From an uncultured Lachnospiraceae bacterium (GTDB lineage Bacteria > Bacillota > Clostridia > Lachnospirales > Lachnospiraceae): DNA of 64,000 nucleotides. A model generated the notes under the pieces. That model saw nothing but the letters and a program-made list of their open reading frames with translations. It did not search any database and was not told the DNA's origin. Both the position numbers and the translations under genes were made by a program. This document shows positions 26,028 through 35,643 of the stretch, one piece after another (the first letter of the stretch is position 1; every line of letters begins with the position of its first letter). Where the stretch lies: contig CANRWO010000010.1 in assembly GCA_947643615.1 (NCBI GenBank), positions 22,722-86,721 of the forward strand. The letters run 5' to 3'.

Positions 26028-27470
26028 TTACATGGAAGCCTCTTCCACAAACGCCTTATAGCCTCTGTATGCCTCATAAACGTCCGCCTTGCTGGTAGCC
26101 TCCCAGGGAGCGTGCATGTTCAGTACCGCCACGCCGCTGTCCACCACATTCATGCCATACAGCGCCAGGATGTATGCGATGGTACCGCCGCCGCCCAAAT
26201 CCACCTTGCCCAATTCCGCGGTCTGGAAGTTCACCTTTTTATCCGCCATGACTTTGCGCAGATGAGCCAGGTACTCCGCATTGGCGTCATTGGAGCCGCT
26301 CTTCCCTCTGGCGCCCATAAATTTATTGAACACCATGCCGCCGCCCAGATAGGCTACATTTTTCTTGTCAAAGCAGGAGGCAAAGGAAGGGTCATAGGCG
26401 CTGCTCACATCGGAGGAAAGCATGCAGCTGCGGGCCAGGCATCTCCGCAGGTTCAATTCACTGTACTCCCCGCAAAGCGCCATCACCTCCGCCACCGCAT
26501 TCTCAAAAAATTTAGACTGCATACCGGTTGCCCCTACGGAACCAATCTCTTCCTTGTCCACCAGGATACAGCAGGCGGTCCTGGCAGAATCCTTCACATC
26601 CAGCATGGCCCTCATGGAAGTAAAGGCACAAACCCTGTCATCCTGGCCATATGCCAGGATCATGCTGCGGTCAAAGCCTGCTTCACGGGCCCTGCCTGCA
26701 GGAACCACTTCCAGCTCGGCGGAGATAAAGTCCTCCTCCTCTATTCCGTAACTGTCCCGCAATATCTCCAGGACACCGGCCTTGACTGCTTCCTTGGCAT
26801 GTTCCTTGTCAGTTTCTTTCTCATGCTCCTTGTCTTTTCCCTTCTCCGCTTTCTTGTCAAAGACCAGAGGTTTATTGCCGATAATAATATCCAAAGCTTC
26901 CCCTTCGATCACCTTGGATGCCTTTTTCTCCAGCTGCTCCTGGGAAAGATGTACCAGCAGATCGGATATAAAGAAAACAGGATCTTCCTCATTCTCACCG
27001 ATGTTCAATTCCACGGTGGTTCCGTCCTTCTTCACCACCACTCCGTGAATGGCAAGGGGAATGGTAACCCACTGATACTTCTTCACCCCGCCGTAGTAAT
27101 GGGTGTCCAGGAAAGCAAAACCGCCCTCCTCATAAAGGGGGTTCTGCTTGATATCCAGCCTCGGGCTGTCGATATGGGCGCCTAAAATATTCATGCCCTC
27201 CGCCATGGGCCTGTCGCCGATACGGAACATGGCAATTGATTTATTCATGCATACACTATATACCTTATCGCCCCTGTAGAGCTTTTCCCCATTTTTAATG
27301 ACGCTCTCCAGTTCCCTGTAGCCTTCCCCCTCGATGGTATTCACAATGGTATCGATGCACTCCCGTTCCGTCTTGCCGTTATCCAGGAAATCCCTGTACT
27401 CCAGGTTCAGGCTCTCCAGTTTCTTCAAATGTTTCGCGTCAAAGGTTTCCCATACATTTTTCTTATCCAT
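26028..27470 (-). CDS. M18 family zinc aminopeptidase
   Basis: A cytoplasmic dinuclear-zinc exopeptidase that removes N-terminal (often acidic) residues from peptides. Family features over 480 residues are the metal-binding GAHIDSPRLD, the DKEEIGSVGATG stretch with the catalytic Glu pair, SSDVSSAYDPSF, and a C-terminal DSGVAVLNMHAPWEATSKAD. A Lys/Glu/His-rich insert lies around residues 215-240 (EKGKDKEHEKETDKEHAKEA) within the beta-barrel dimerisation domain; it looks like simple-sequence expansion. ATG 27470 is set by GGAGG six bases upstream. Confidence 0.92.
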   Translation of the reverse strand: MDKKNVWETFDAKHLKKLESLNLEYRDFLDNGKTERECIDTIVNTIEGEGYRELESVIKNGEKLYRGDKVYSVCMNKSIAMFRIGDRPMAEGMNILGAHIDSPRLDIKQNPLYEEGGFAFLDTHYYGGVKKYQWVTIPLAIHGVVVKKDGTTVELNIGENEEDPVFFISDLLVHLSQEQLEKKASKVIEGEALDIIIGNKPLVFDKKAEKGKDKEHEKETDKEHAKEAVKAGVLEILRDSYGIEEEDFISAELEVVPAGRAREAGFDRSMILAYGQDDRVCAFTSMRAMLDVKDSARTACCILVDKEEIGSVGATGMQSKFFENAVAEVMALCGEYSELNLRRCLARSCMLSSDVSSAYDPSFASCFDKKNVAYLGGGMVFNKFMGARGKSGSNDANAEYLAHLRKVMADKKVNFQTAELGKVDLGGGGTIAYILALYGMNVVDSGVAVLNMHAPWEATSKADVYEAYRGYKAFVEEASM

Positions 27471-27553
27471 CTTAATCCTCCATATCGGAGCGTTTTGCAC
27501 AGGCACGTGAGCCGAATGTCCGATTCGGCCCTGTGATTCAAATTTGTGGCTCC

Positions 27554-27570
27554 GGCACAAATTTGTGTGC
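27554..27570. repeat. Short palindromic repeat, copy 2
   Basis: Identical 17-mer to 22043-22059. With CAAATTTGTG at 27540-27549 it forms a 10-bp inverted repeat. A second hairpin (GCCGAAT with ATTCGGC inside CACAGG/CCTGTG) is at about 27498-27535. All lie between pheT and the M18 gene. Confidence 0.6.
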
Positions 27571-27607
27571 GAAAGTAACTCCCGTTTATATATACTTTAC
27601 GCCACGG

Positions 27608-30028
27608 TCAGCTGCGCAGATCAATATCCAGCTGGTTTTTCAGGTTCTTCAATATCTTCTTCACAAACCGGTCCACGGTATCCGGTTCAAACGCTTCCTC
27701 TCCCGGCACAAAATCGATGGTGAATGCCATACTGCGCTTATCCTCCGGTATCTGTTCTCCCTCATACACGTCAAACAATTTGATGCTCCTGATATGGGAA
27801 CAGGATTTTTTCATAATGTCTTCCACCTGCCCACAGGTGACCTTCCTGTCCATAACAAGCGCCAGGTCGCGGCTCTCCTCCGGGAACTTGGGCAGCGGTG
27901 TGAACGATGCCGCCCTTTCACGCATTGCATAGAGCGCCTTCAAATCCATCTCCAGGATATAGGCCCCTGTCCGCAAATCAAGCTTTTCACAGACCTCATA
28001 GGCTGCCTTACCCAGATACCCTACTTCTTTTCCCTGGCAGAAAACAGCTGCTGCCTGATAGGGATGAAGGAAAGGCTTTTTCACGGGTTCATAACTGAAA
28101 TCCAGGAACAGAGTCTCCGCCGTTTTCTCCGCTAACCCTTTCAGGGTGAAGAAACTTTCCTTCTCCCCAAAGATGCCGATACAAAGAGTATCACGCTCGT
28201 CAGGGTAACTGTTCAGCGGCAGCTCCTCCGGCACAAACACATTGCCCATCTCAAACAGCCTTCCTTCCAGATTTCCCTTTTTCTGGTTCCTGGCAATGGC
28301 ATTCAGCATGGATGCCGCCAGGGTAGTGCGCATGAGAGAGAGCTCTTCATTGATGGGATTGAGGATGGGGATGGCATTTCTCTCGGGCGCCTCCTGGGGC
28401 AGGCGCAGCAGATCCAGGTCTGACGGTGAGAAAAAGGAGTAGTGGATGCACTCATATGCCCCTGCGCTGCAAAGCGCCCTCTTCAGCTTCAGCTCCCTCT
28501 TCTGCTTCAGGTCCAACCCGCCCATTGTAACCTTGGCATCCGGCATAAAGGCAGGGACAACATGGTCATATCCGTACATGCGGATGACTTCCTCCGCCAC
28601 ATCCGGGTAGGAATCCATGTCCTCACGGTAAGCAGGCACCTGTAATGTCAGCTCATCCCCCGCAACGGAAGGATTGAAATCCAGGTTTTTCATAATACGC
28701 AGTATTTCGTTTTGCGGCACGTCGATACCCAGAACATCATTTACCTTTCTGACGCTTGCCTTCATCTCCCTGGGTTCAATGGAATTTCCCGTATTTACAT
28801 CCACATGGGTACGGGAAACCTTGCCGCAGCCCAACTCCTCGACAAGGTGCAGCGCCCGCTCCATGGCATGTACCGTAGTATACTCATCCACGCCTTTCTC
28901 ATACCTTGCGCTGGCATCCGTGCGCTTGCCCAGGGCACGGGAAGTCCTTCGGATATTATCCCGCATGAACTTAGCCGATTCAAACAAAACCTCTGTGGTG
29001 GTGTCGCGGATCTCGGAGTTCAATCCACCCATGACCCCCGCCAGGGCAACAGGCTTCACACCGTCACAGATCACAAGATGACTGCTGTTCAGGGTATACT
29101 CCTGGGCATCCAACGTTACCAGCTTCTCCTCCTCCCCTGCACGCCTTACGTTGATGGCATTGCCCTCCAGATAATCGCAGTCAAATGCATGCATGGGCTG
29201 CCCCATCTCCAGAAGCACATAGTTGGTAATGTCCACAATATTAGAGATGGCATCCTGTCCCACAAGAGCAAGCCTGCGTTTCATCCAAAGGGGGGACTCC
29301 CCGATTTTCACGTCATACACAAAATGCCCGATATACCTGGGACAAAGGTCGGGGGCATCTACGGTAACGGAAAAACCCTCCTTCTCCGCTTCCGTCTCCG
29401 TGTATTCCAGGGAAGGCTGTTTCAGCTCCTTGTCGAGCACTGCCGCCACTTCCCTGGCTATGCCCAAGATGCTCTGGCAGTCCGGCCTGTTGGCGGTGAT
29501 GGAAATATCAAAGATCCAGTCGTCCAGTCCCAGCATAGGCTTCACGTCCGCCCCCGTTTCCGCATCCTCCGGCAGCTCCAAAAGCCCGTTGTAGCCTGCC
29601 CCGGGGAACATGCTCTCGCTGACGCCCAGTTCCACGCCGGAACAGAGCATCCCCTCGGATTCGTACCCCCGCAGCTTGCCCTTTTTGATGGTCATAGTGC
29701 CCTCCACGGTCTTATGGTCCTTGGCGGTCATATAGACGGTGGCTCCCACCAGAGCCACAGGGAATTTCCCCCCTGCCCTGACATTATCCGCGCCGCAGCA
29801 AATCTGGAAGACCCCGTGTGATCCCGCATTTACCCTGCACACATGCAGATGGGTCTCGGGGATGGGTTCACACTCCTCCACCGATCCCACTACTACCTTG
29901 CTGATCTCTTTTCCTACCTCTGTAAGCTCTTCCACTTCAAAGCCGCAGGAAAAAAGCTTCTTCTCCAGCTCCTGAGGCGTGATATCTATATCAACGTAAT
30001 CCTTTAACCAACTTAACGGTACTAACAT
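27608..30028 (-). CDS. pheT: Phenylalanyl-tRNA synthetase beta subunit
   Basis: Large subunit of the alpha2-beta2 PheRS, which charges tRNA-Phe and edits misacylated Tyr. Of 806 residues, the N-terminal tRNA-binding (EMAP-like) domain is at about 40-150 (CRVNAGSHGVFQICCGADNVRAG). The B3/B4 editing domain contains MGQPMHAFDCDYLEG, and B5 and a catalytic-like core follow (NPINEELSLMRTTL). The C-terminal ferredoxin-fold anticodon-binding domain has FPEESRDLALVMD. It begins 66 bp after pheS and shares its T-box control. Confidence 0.97.
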   Translation of the reverse strand: MLVPLSWLKDYVDIDITPQELEKKLFSCGFEVEELTEVGKEISKVVVGSVEECEPIPETHLHVCRVNAGSHGVFQICCGADNVRAGGKFPVALVGATVYMTAKDHKTVEGTMTIKKGKLRGYESEGMLCSGVELGVSESMFPGAGYNGLLELPEDAETGADVKPMLGLDDWIFDISITANRPDCQSILGIAREVAAVLDKELKQPSLEYTETEAEKEGFSVTVDAPDLCPRYIGHFVYDVKIGESPLWMKRRLALVGQDAISNIVDITNYVLLEMGQPMHAFDCDYLEGNAINVRRAGEEEKLVTLDAQEYTLNSSHLVICDGVKPVALAGVMGGLNSEIRDTTTEVLFESAKFMRDNIRRTSRALGKRTDASARYEKGVDEYTTVHAMERALHLVEELGCGKVSRTHVDVNTGNSIEPREMKASVRKVNDVLGIDVPQNEILRIMKNLDFNPSVAGDELTLQVPAYREDMDSYPDVAEEVIRMYGYDHVVPAFMPDAKVTMGGLDLKQKRELKLKRALCSAGAYECIHYSFFSPSDLDLLRLPQEAPERNAIPILNPINEELSLMRTTLAASMLNAIARNQKKGNLEGRLFEMGNVFVPEELPLNSYPDERDTLCIGIFGEKESFFTLKGLAEKTAETLFLDFSYEPVKKPFLHPYQAAAVFCQGKEVGYLGKAAYEVCEKLDLRTGAYILEMDLKALYAMRERAASFTPLPKFPEESRDLALVMDRKVTCGQVEDIMKKSCSHIRSIKLFDVYEGEQIPEDKRSMAFTIDFVPGEEAFEPDTVDRFVKKILKNLKNQLDIDLRS

Positions 30029-30094
30029 ATTTTTCCTCCTTCTCCGTTTGGCATTTATGGCTCCCCGGGTGATGATCCCCGCCGCCCGGGCAGC

Positions 30095-31129
30095 TTAATT
30101 ATCATTGATCTGCCTCAGCACACGCAGGTCAGACTCAAACAGCAGCTTCACATTGTTGATGCCGTATTTCAGCATGGCAGCGCGGTCCAGGCCAATACCG
30201 AATGCCAGTCCGCTGTACTTCTCCGAATCAATGCCGCAGTTTTCCAGCACCCTCCTGTTCACAATGCCGGCGCCCAAAAGTTCGATCCAGCCTGTGCCCT
30301 TACAAAGCCTGCAGCCCTTGCCGCCGCAGGAAAAACAGCTCACGTCTACCTCCACGGAGGGTTCCGTAAAGGGGAAATAGGAAGGGCGCAGCCGGGTAGT
30401 GGTATCCTCCCCAAAAATCTTCTTCGCAAAAAGCTCCAGCATTCCCTTCAGGTCACACATAGTGATCCTCTCATCCACCACCAGTCCCTCCATCTGGTGG
30501 AACATGGGAGAATGGGTAGCATCATCATCGGAGCGGAACACCTTGCCTGGCGCGGCAACAATCTTGATGGGCGGTTTTTTCTTCTCCATGGTATGGATCT
30601 GGGCCCCGCTGGTCTGGGTAGCCAGCAGGTATTCCGGTGACAGGTAAAAGGTATCCTGCATATCCCTGGCCGGATGGTCCTTGGGTATATTCAAAGCCTC
30701 AAAATTATAATAATCATTCTCGATTTCCCGTGTCTCGGCAACCTCGAACCCCATCCCCACGAAAATATCCATCAGCTGGTTGCGGATCTGGGTGACCGGA
30801 TGCAGATTACCTGTCTCCGTCTCCCGGGCAGGCATAGTCACATCAATTTTCTCGGATTCGTACCTCCGTTCAAGCTCCCTGGCTTTCAGCTTCTCATCCA
30901 GTTCAGAAAACTTCTGCTGCGCCCAATCCTTCAATTCGTTGATATTTTTACCGAAGGCTGCCCGTTCCTCAGGGGCAATATTTTTCATTTCCTTCATCAA
31001 CTGGCCGATCTTGCCTGTCTTGGAATCCAAAAACTGCTTCCTCAGTTCAAAAGCCGCCGCCCTGGATGCGGCGAGCTGGTCAATTCCATTCAGGATCTCC
31101 TGTTTGATGCCTGCTAATCTGTCATTCAT
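30095..31129 (-). CDS. pheS: Phenylalanyl-tRNA synthetase alpha subunit
   Basis: Catalytic subunit of PheRS. The 344 residues begin with a coiled-coil tRNA-binding region, followed by the class II core. Motif 2 is [18 protein letters not shown] and motif 3 [14 protein letters not shown]. The Phe-pocket glycines occur in [19 protein letters not shown], which also has four Cys. ATG 31129 follows GGAGGAG by six bases. Transcription starts at a promoter at 31492-31520 and passes through a T-box leader that senses uncharged tRNA-Phe. Confidence 0.97.
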   Translation of the reverse strand: MNDRLAGIKQEILNGIDQLAASRAAAFELRKQFLDSKTGKIGQLMKEMKNIAPEERAAFGKNINELKDWAQQKFSELDEKLKARELERRYESEKIDVTMPARETETGNLHPVTQIRNQLMDIFVGMGFEVAETREIENDYYNFEALNIPKDHPARDMQDTFYLSPEYLLATQTSGAQIHTMEKKKPPIKIVAAPGKVFRSDDDATHSPMFHQMEGLVVDERITMCDLKGMLELFAKKIFGEDTTTRLRPSYFPFTEPSVEVDVSCFSCGGKGCRLCKGTGWIELLGAGIVNRRVLENCGIDSEKYSGLAFGIGLDRAAMLKYGINNVKLLFESDLRVLRQINDN

Positions 31130-31199
31130 TGAGCTCTCCTCCATTCTTTTCCGTTAAACAATAATAGCATCCACGCTATGCAAAGATCCCATTGCCACA

Positions 31200-31486
31200 A
31201 ATAAAACCCCATGCACAGCTTCCTGCGCATGGGGCGAAATAATCCGCGGTACCACCCTGCTTCCGCCATCCGTACATACGGATCTGCGGCTCTCATTAAC
31301 GCGTAACGTGCGCCTCACGTCCAAAACTAACAGCATCCCTCTCGGGAATAGCCTTCACTCCGGCGGCTCCGGTGGGAAATTCAGGGCCTCATTTGAACAT
31401 AAGGAAGCTTTCAGCCGACGACTTCCTCTCTCTGAAGGAAAATGTACCCCTACTGTGCACCATCCATGCCTTTTATTTTTTGTTGT
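31200..31486 (-). ncRNA. T-box riboswitch for pheST (Phe specifier)
   Basis: The conserved T-box AGGGTGGTACCGCG lies at 31258-31245. It is followed by a terminator, CCCCATGC with GCATGGGG (31207-31234), and a T-run. In Stem I the arms CAGTAGGGGTACATTT and AAATGAGGCCCTG pair, leaving UUC (31397-31395), a Phe codon followed by A, in the expected specifier position. It is directly upstream of pheS. Confidence 0.92.
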
Positions 31487-31491
31487 CCTCT

Positions 31492-31520
31492 ATTTTAGCG
31501 GTTCAAGCCGTAAAAGTCAA
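31492..31520 (-). promoter_or_regulatory. pheST promoter
   Basis: On the minus strand TTGACT (31520-31515), 17 bp, TAAAAT (31497-31492), immediately upstream of the T-box. The 31521-31767 stretch between here and the yihY stop shows nothing convincing. Confidence 0.75.
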
Positions 31521-31767
31521 TACCCTGCCACAAAATCGCCCATGGCCCACCTATTAAAAGTTACTGTTCACACGCACCATTCGCAAACCCGCACTTTCAG
31601 TGCTCGCCGCTGCCACGCAGCTGTTTTTGCTCATAAAATGACGCTCCCTCCGTTCACAGCAACAGATCCACAGAAATCCCAAAACACTGATTTCCCCCAG
31701 GCCTGTCCCGGGTTTGTCGCGCAAAAGCAGCCTGGAAACACCCCGCGGCGGCAAGTAAACAATAGCA

Positions 31768-32616
31768 TTAAAAATGCTTCACCAACACCTTGTTCACCGG
31801 ACTGAAATAGCGGTTCATATAGGCACCTATCATAATGATATACATACAGAAATACATCCACAGCAGCACAATGATAATGATGGACAAGCTGCCGTAAATA
31901 CCGTAAGAATTGCCGTAGGTCACGTAAATGGAAAAACCCCACGAGAAAACGCTCCACACCACGGCCGCGAAAATCGCTCCCGGTATTTGTTCCTTAAACT
32001 TCATTTTCACGTCCGGCACATACGTGTAAACAGCGGCAAACAGCAGAGTCAAAACTGCCCAGACAAATATAAACCGAAAATTCATGGCAAAAGACGCCAA
32101 CGCCTCCAGCTGGGGAATCCGATGGAGCGCCAGCGTCACCAGCTGGTCGCCGAATACCATAATGAACAGGGACAGGATCACCACCAGCAGCATTACCACC
32201 GTATACAGGGATGCCACTGCCCTTATCAGAAAATAGTTTCTTTTTTCCTCCACCCCGTTTAAAACATTCAGGCCTGTCATCAGCGCCATTACCCCCTTTG
32301 CCGCAGACCAGATGGTGGTAAAGATCGCAATGGACAAAATTCCCGCCGACTTGTCATAGACATCCGCAATCAGGCTTTCCACCAGAGGGTCGATCCTGTC
32401 AGGGGTCAGGTCCGTCACCGCAGTCACCAGGTTTTCCTCCGTCAGCGGCGTATAAGGAATGATTGTACATATCATAATCAGCATAGGCACCAGCGACAGG
32501 AAAAAGAAAAAGGCTATACTTGCCGCATAAGCGCTGATATTCTGCTTTTTCATATGGGCGGTAAAATCCTGCCCGATCCATATCATTTTACGAATCACTT
32601 TCACCCTCCGCGCCAT
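31768..32616 (-). CDS. YihY/BrkB (UPF0761) family membrane protein
   Basis: An inner-membrane protein of 282 residues with six predicted helices (AYAASIAFFFFLSLVPMLIM, IAIFTTIWSAAKGVMALM, and a final IIIIVLLWMYFCMYIIMIGA). The family is often annotated as ribonuclease BN, which is incorrect, and its function is unknown. I use ATG 32616, which overlaps the end of the SpoIID gene by no bases. A GTG five codons later has GGAGG at ideal spacing and is a serious alternative. It is probably co-transcribed with the SpoIID-domain gene upstream. Confidence 0.88.
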   Translation of the reverse strand: MARRVKVIRKMIWIGQDFTAHMKKQNISAYAASIAFFFFLSLVPMLIMICTIIPYTPLTEENLVTAVTDLTPDRIDPLVESLIADVYDKSAGILSIAIFTTIWSAAKGVMALMTGLNVLNGVEEKRNYFLIRAVASLYTVVMLLVVILSLFIMVFGDQLVTLALHRIPQLEALASFAMNFRFIFVWAVLTLLFAAVYTYVPDVKMKFKEQIPGAIFAAVVWSVFSWGFSIYVTYGNSYGIYGSLSIIIIVLLWMYFCMYIIMIGAYMNRYFSPVNKVLVKHF

Positions 32617-32629
32617 TATGGCCTGCCCG

Positions 32630-34612
32630 TCAAAAGGCCTGGTCATATACATTTTCCAGATAACAGCCGTCGTAAAAGAACAGGAGGATGTCCTGGGCGT
32701 TATAGCCGCTTTTCGCCATCTCCTTAGCGCCGTTCTGGCTCATGCCGACACCGTGGCCGAAACCACCGCCGGTCAGGCTATATCCTACCACATTTCCCTT
32801 CTCTTTACCAGTCGTAATCACAAAAAAACCGCTGGGCAGAAGGTTGGGGCTGGCAGCCTGGCTCCCATCCTGCCTCAGTACCTTGCTCTCCCCGTCGTTC
32901 AGGACATAACGGATATTGTGCTCGGAGATGACCTTGTAGGTATGCTCCTTCGTCTCTATGATCAGCTCATCCGCCACGCCCCCGCTGCCGCGCTTGTCAA
33001 TGTAGATCTCCTTAACCGCATCCAGCTCTTCAATCTCCTGGCTGACATACTCCCCGTCCACCAATGTGAGGACAAGCTTGCTGTTGGCATCATACCTCTT
33101 CCGCAGCGCCTCCAGCATATGTTCCGTATCCAGTTCCTTTACCTCATATGTCCAGCGATACCAGTTCTCATCCGCCTCGAAGTCATTTTCATTCCTCCCC
33201 CGTATGAACTCATCAAAATGCCCCTCATCCTGCAGATAACTTCCCAGGTCACCGCCTTCGGGGTTTAATGCCCTGGCATGGAGATAATCAATCTGTGCGG
33301 CCGCCTCCGTCTTCCAGATCGTAGCCTCCGTACCTGCGCCGCAGGAGGTGGAATAATAATAAGTACCCGCGGTGACTCCCTGTCCGGTCAGCAGAAGCTG
33401 CCCATATGTTTCTTTCACTGCGGTGCTGGTGCTCTCCTGTTCCAGTATATTGTTATAGACCTGATAGGATGTGCTGTCATCCACATGCGCGCCATACTGG
33501 GGGTATCCGGCATGTTCCATATGCCCGTAAGCATAAGTCCTTGCGCAGACTGCCTGGGCTTTCAGCGCCTCCCCGGGATATTTGGACGGCATCTCACTGG
33601 GGACCACACTGTAGAGGTATTCTTCCAGAAGGACTTCGTTGATCACGATCATTCCCTCTTCCGTATTTAGCAGCTCCAAAGCTCCCCTATAAGAAGGTAT
33701 GCCCTGGTTCCTTCCCACGTTTTTCAGTATCAGCTTCCCTGTCAGGGCCTCCGGTTGAATCCAAACCCTTCCGCCTTCAAAATAACTGCTGTCACGGTCG
33801 ATCGTAACCTCTTCCCCGGCCTGGTAAGTCTCCTGGATCCGGTTGTCATAAGGGCCGTAAGTCACCGTAAAACCATTGTTTCCTGACAGGACCAGCTGTT
33901 CGTGGTAAAGGCCTCCGTAGTCTCCGCTCTTAAGCAATACGCGGATATATTCCATGGCCTCCTCCCTGGCAAGCAGGATACCGCAGACACTGCCGTCCTC
34001 CAGCACAAGATCCGTAAAACTGTACCCGAAACAAATATCCCTGAAGGTGCACATCGCCATCTCGTCATACAGCCGATACCCTTTATAATCTTCATCCAGG
34101 GGAAGCACTCCGTAACCCTCTACTTCTACCCCATTCTCGTCTGCGCTGAGTATTCTGCCATTGATCTTCTCCGTTTTGGCAAACACTCCTGTCACAGCCC
34201 CGTCCGTCAGGACGACATCCGCCACCTGCTCCCGGACAGAAGGGTCAGGGCCGAACATCACGGCGCCCAGATCCTCCTGTGCCCCCTCGTGCACAATTCC
34301 GTATGGATAACTTTCCCTTTCACCATCCCGGAAGACTGCCAGTTCCTTATCCCCCACATCCAGGATCCACACATTCGTCAACACTTTCACCACCGGGACA
34401 TGGGGTTGCGGAAACAGGGGATTCTCCTGGGTCCCCCCTGTATCCCTATGTACAAGCAGGGAAATGAATTTCCCCAACAACAGTATCAACAGCAGCAGAA
34501 AACCCAGAAGGCAAATGAATGCCTTCAACTGCATCCTCTGGGATCTGTTCAGACCGTTTCCGTTGCCGTTATTGCCTCTGTTCCTGCCTCTGTCCAACAG
34601 CGTTTTCCTCAC
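32630..34612 (-). CDS. SpoIID/LytB-domain protein
   Basis: A peptidoglycan-acting protein related to SpoIID, the lytic transglycosylase of engulfment. One membrane helix follows a short basic cytoplasmic tail (LKAFICLLGFLLLLILLLG, about 29-48). A long N-terminal beta region leads to the SpoIID core in the second half: VVPSEMPSKYPGEALKAQAVCARTYAYG, then YYSTSCGAGTEAT and the C-terminal GGFGHGVGMSQNGAKEMA. At 660 residues it is about twice the length of SpoIID, so a vegetative amidase-enhancer role is possible. The start is GTG 34612 with a weak ribosome site. Confidence 0.88.
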   Translation of the reverse strand: MRKTLLDRGRNRGNNGNGNGLNRSQRMQLKAFICLLGFLLLLILLLGKFISLLVHRDTGGTQENPLFPQPHVPVVKVLTNVWILDVGDKELAVFRDGERESYPYGIVHEGAQEDLGAVMFGPDPSVREQVADVVLTDGAVTGVFAKTEKINGRILSADENGVEVEGYGVLPLDEDYKGYRLYDEMAMCTFRDICFGYSFTDLVLEDGSVCGILLAREEAMEYIRVLLKSGDYGGLYHEQLVLSGNNGFTVTYGPYDNRIQETYQAGEEVTIDRDSSYFEGGRVWIQPEALTGKLILKNVGRNQGIPSYRGALELLNTEEGMIVINEVLLEEYLYSVVPSEMPSKYPGEALKAQAVCARTYAYGHMEHAGYPQYGAHVDDSTSYQVYNNILEQESTSTAVKETYGQLLLTGQGVTAGTYYYSTSCGAGTEATIWKTEAAAQIDYLHARALNPEGGDLGSYLQDEGHFDEFIRGRNENDFEADENWYRWTYEVKELDTEHMLEALRKRYDANSKLVLTLVDGEYVSQEIEELDAVKEIYIDKRGSGGVADELIIETKEHTYKVISEHNIRYVLNDGESKVLRQDGSQAASPNLLPSGFFVITTGKEKGNVVGYSLTGGGFGHGVGMSQNGAKEMAKSGYNAQDILLFFYDGCYLENVYDQAF

Positions 34613-34739
34613 ATTCCAAAATTTCTAAACCGAATTTCCACATGCCGCAGCTCCATACGCCTTGCATCCATACAAACATATCATGTCCGTTAATTCCAGT
34701 CCGTTATATTCTATTTCCCTTGTCTGCATCTTATACCTC

Positions 34740-34769
34740 AAAAGAGCAGCCCTTATGGACTGCTCTTTT
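34740..34769 (-). terminator. Intrinsic terminator of the 6S-like RNA
   Basis: A perfect 10-bp stem (34740-34749 with 34760-34769) with A-run and T-run arms, usable in both directions. Confidence 0.8.
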
Positions 34770-34972
34770 GTTCTGTTTACATATCCCCAAAATGCCGCCT
34801 CCTGTTTTTTGACTCCTAGCAGCGCTAGGTGGGTGACCGCAACCTGCCTTTTGCCTTCCCTTCCAATCCTTGTATCCAAGTGAGGGCTTGACAGCCAGCC
34901 GGCAATGTAGGAATCCCGTTTAAAGTAAATGTAGGTTCAAAAATGAACAGGAGTTATCGCACACTTCAGGTT
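34740..34972 (-). ncRNA. ssrS: Probable 6S RNA
   Basis: A strong promoter (34979-35007) and a terminator (34740-34769) bracket about 230 nt with no conserved reading frame. The RNA opens with CCTGAAGTGTGCGATAACTC. CTCCTGTT near the 5' end pairs with AACAGGAG near the 3' end as a closing stem. CACCCACCTAG and a small CCTAGCGCTGCTAGG hairpin lie on the 3' side of an expected central bubble. Length, closing stem and these motifs resemble firmicute 6S RNA, the RNA-polymerase-binding regulator. The identification is from memory of the family, not a search. Confidence 0.6.
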
Positions 34973-34978
34973 ACTCTT

Positions 34979-35007
34979 ATTATAACGAAACACTTAGCAA
35001 AATACAA
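34979..35007 (-). promoter_or_regulatory. Promoter of the 6S-like RNA
   Basis: On the minus strand TTGTAT (35007-35002), 17 bp, TATAAT (34984-34979). Confidence 0.75.
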
Positions 35008-35051
35008 CAGCAATTTTTGGTTTTTGCACCTTTATTTAGTGAATTTTTACA

Positions 35052-35080
35052 TTGAACTTTTAAAATAGGGGTAGTATCAT
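35052..35080 (+). promoter_or_regulatory. Promoter of the lipoprotein gene
   Basis: TTGAAC (35052-35057), 17 bp, TATCAT (35075-35080), 41 bp before the ATG. Confidence 0.65.
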
Positions 35081-35121
35081 TTATTTTGTCCTAGAAATTT
35101 TTTTAAAGAGAGGAATAATAT

Positions 35122-35640
35122 ATGAGGAAAAAGTTATTGACACTTGTACTTACGGCTACGATGGTTCTTTCCTTCGCAGCATGTGGTTCCGACGGCTTGA
35201 ATTCCGCAAGTAACGGAAGTTCTTCCGCTGCACAGTCTACTGCAAGCACTCCTTCATCTTCCGCTCCCGAAGCATCCAGCTCACAGGCAGACGATGCGGC
35301 TATGACCCTGGAAGAGTGGATGAACTCCGATGAGGCAAAGCAGGCTGAAGAGCAGACCAACACTGCTCTGGCATCTACCGGTATGACCGTTAAACTGGCT
35401 GCAGACGGTAACGTCTTTGTTTACGAGTACACCCTTCCCGGCGGCGACGAGTACAGCGGACTGACCAGCGAAGCATTAGCTGCCGCTTTCGATCCCGTTA
35501 TTGAGGCAAATAAGCAGGGACTTGCAGATTTGTTCGAATCTTTCGAGTCTTCATACGGCATTAAGCTGGACGGTGCACGTTTTACATTTCTTGCATCTGA
35601 CGGAACCGAGATTTACTCCGGAGACGTAGCAAACGAATAA
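35122..35640 (+). CDS. Small Ser/Ala-rich lipoprotein of unknown function
   Basis: A 172-residue secreted lipoprotein. The signal MRKKLLTLVLTATMVLSFAAC ends in a lipobox with Cys21 as lipid anchor. A Ser/Ala/Thr-rich linker (about 25-58) follows, then a soluble domain with LEEWMNSDEAKQAEEQTN, FVYEYTLP and GARFTFLASDGTEIYSG. It looks like the small extracellular domains found as stand-alone lipoproteins in Lachnospiraceae (DUF4854-like, tentative). GAGAGGAATAATAT precedes the ATG. It is monocistronic, with its own promoter and terminator, and next to the 6S-like RNA. Confidence 0.8.
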   Translation: MRKKLLTLVLTATMVLSFAACGSDGLNSASNGSSSAAQSTASTPSSSAPEASSSQADDAAMTLEEWMNSDEAKQAEEQTNTALASTGMTVKLAADGNVFVYEYTLPGGDEYSGLTSEALAAAFDPVIEANKQGLADLFESFESSYGIKLDGARFTFLASDGTEIYSGDVANE

Positions 35641-35643
35641 AAT

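Noticed and set aside
31554..31754. Short minus-strand frame between the T-box promoter and yihY
   Set aside because: No ribosome site, odd composition and no family resemblance; left as empty intergenic sequence.
34625..34879. Minus-strand 84-codon frame in the 6S-like region
   Set aside because: It runs through the terminator hairpin and has no ribosome site; the promoter, terminator and structure favour a non-coding RNA.
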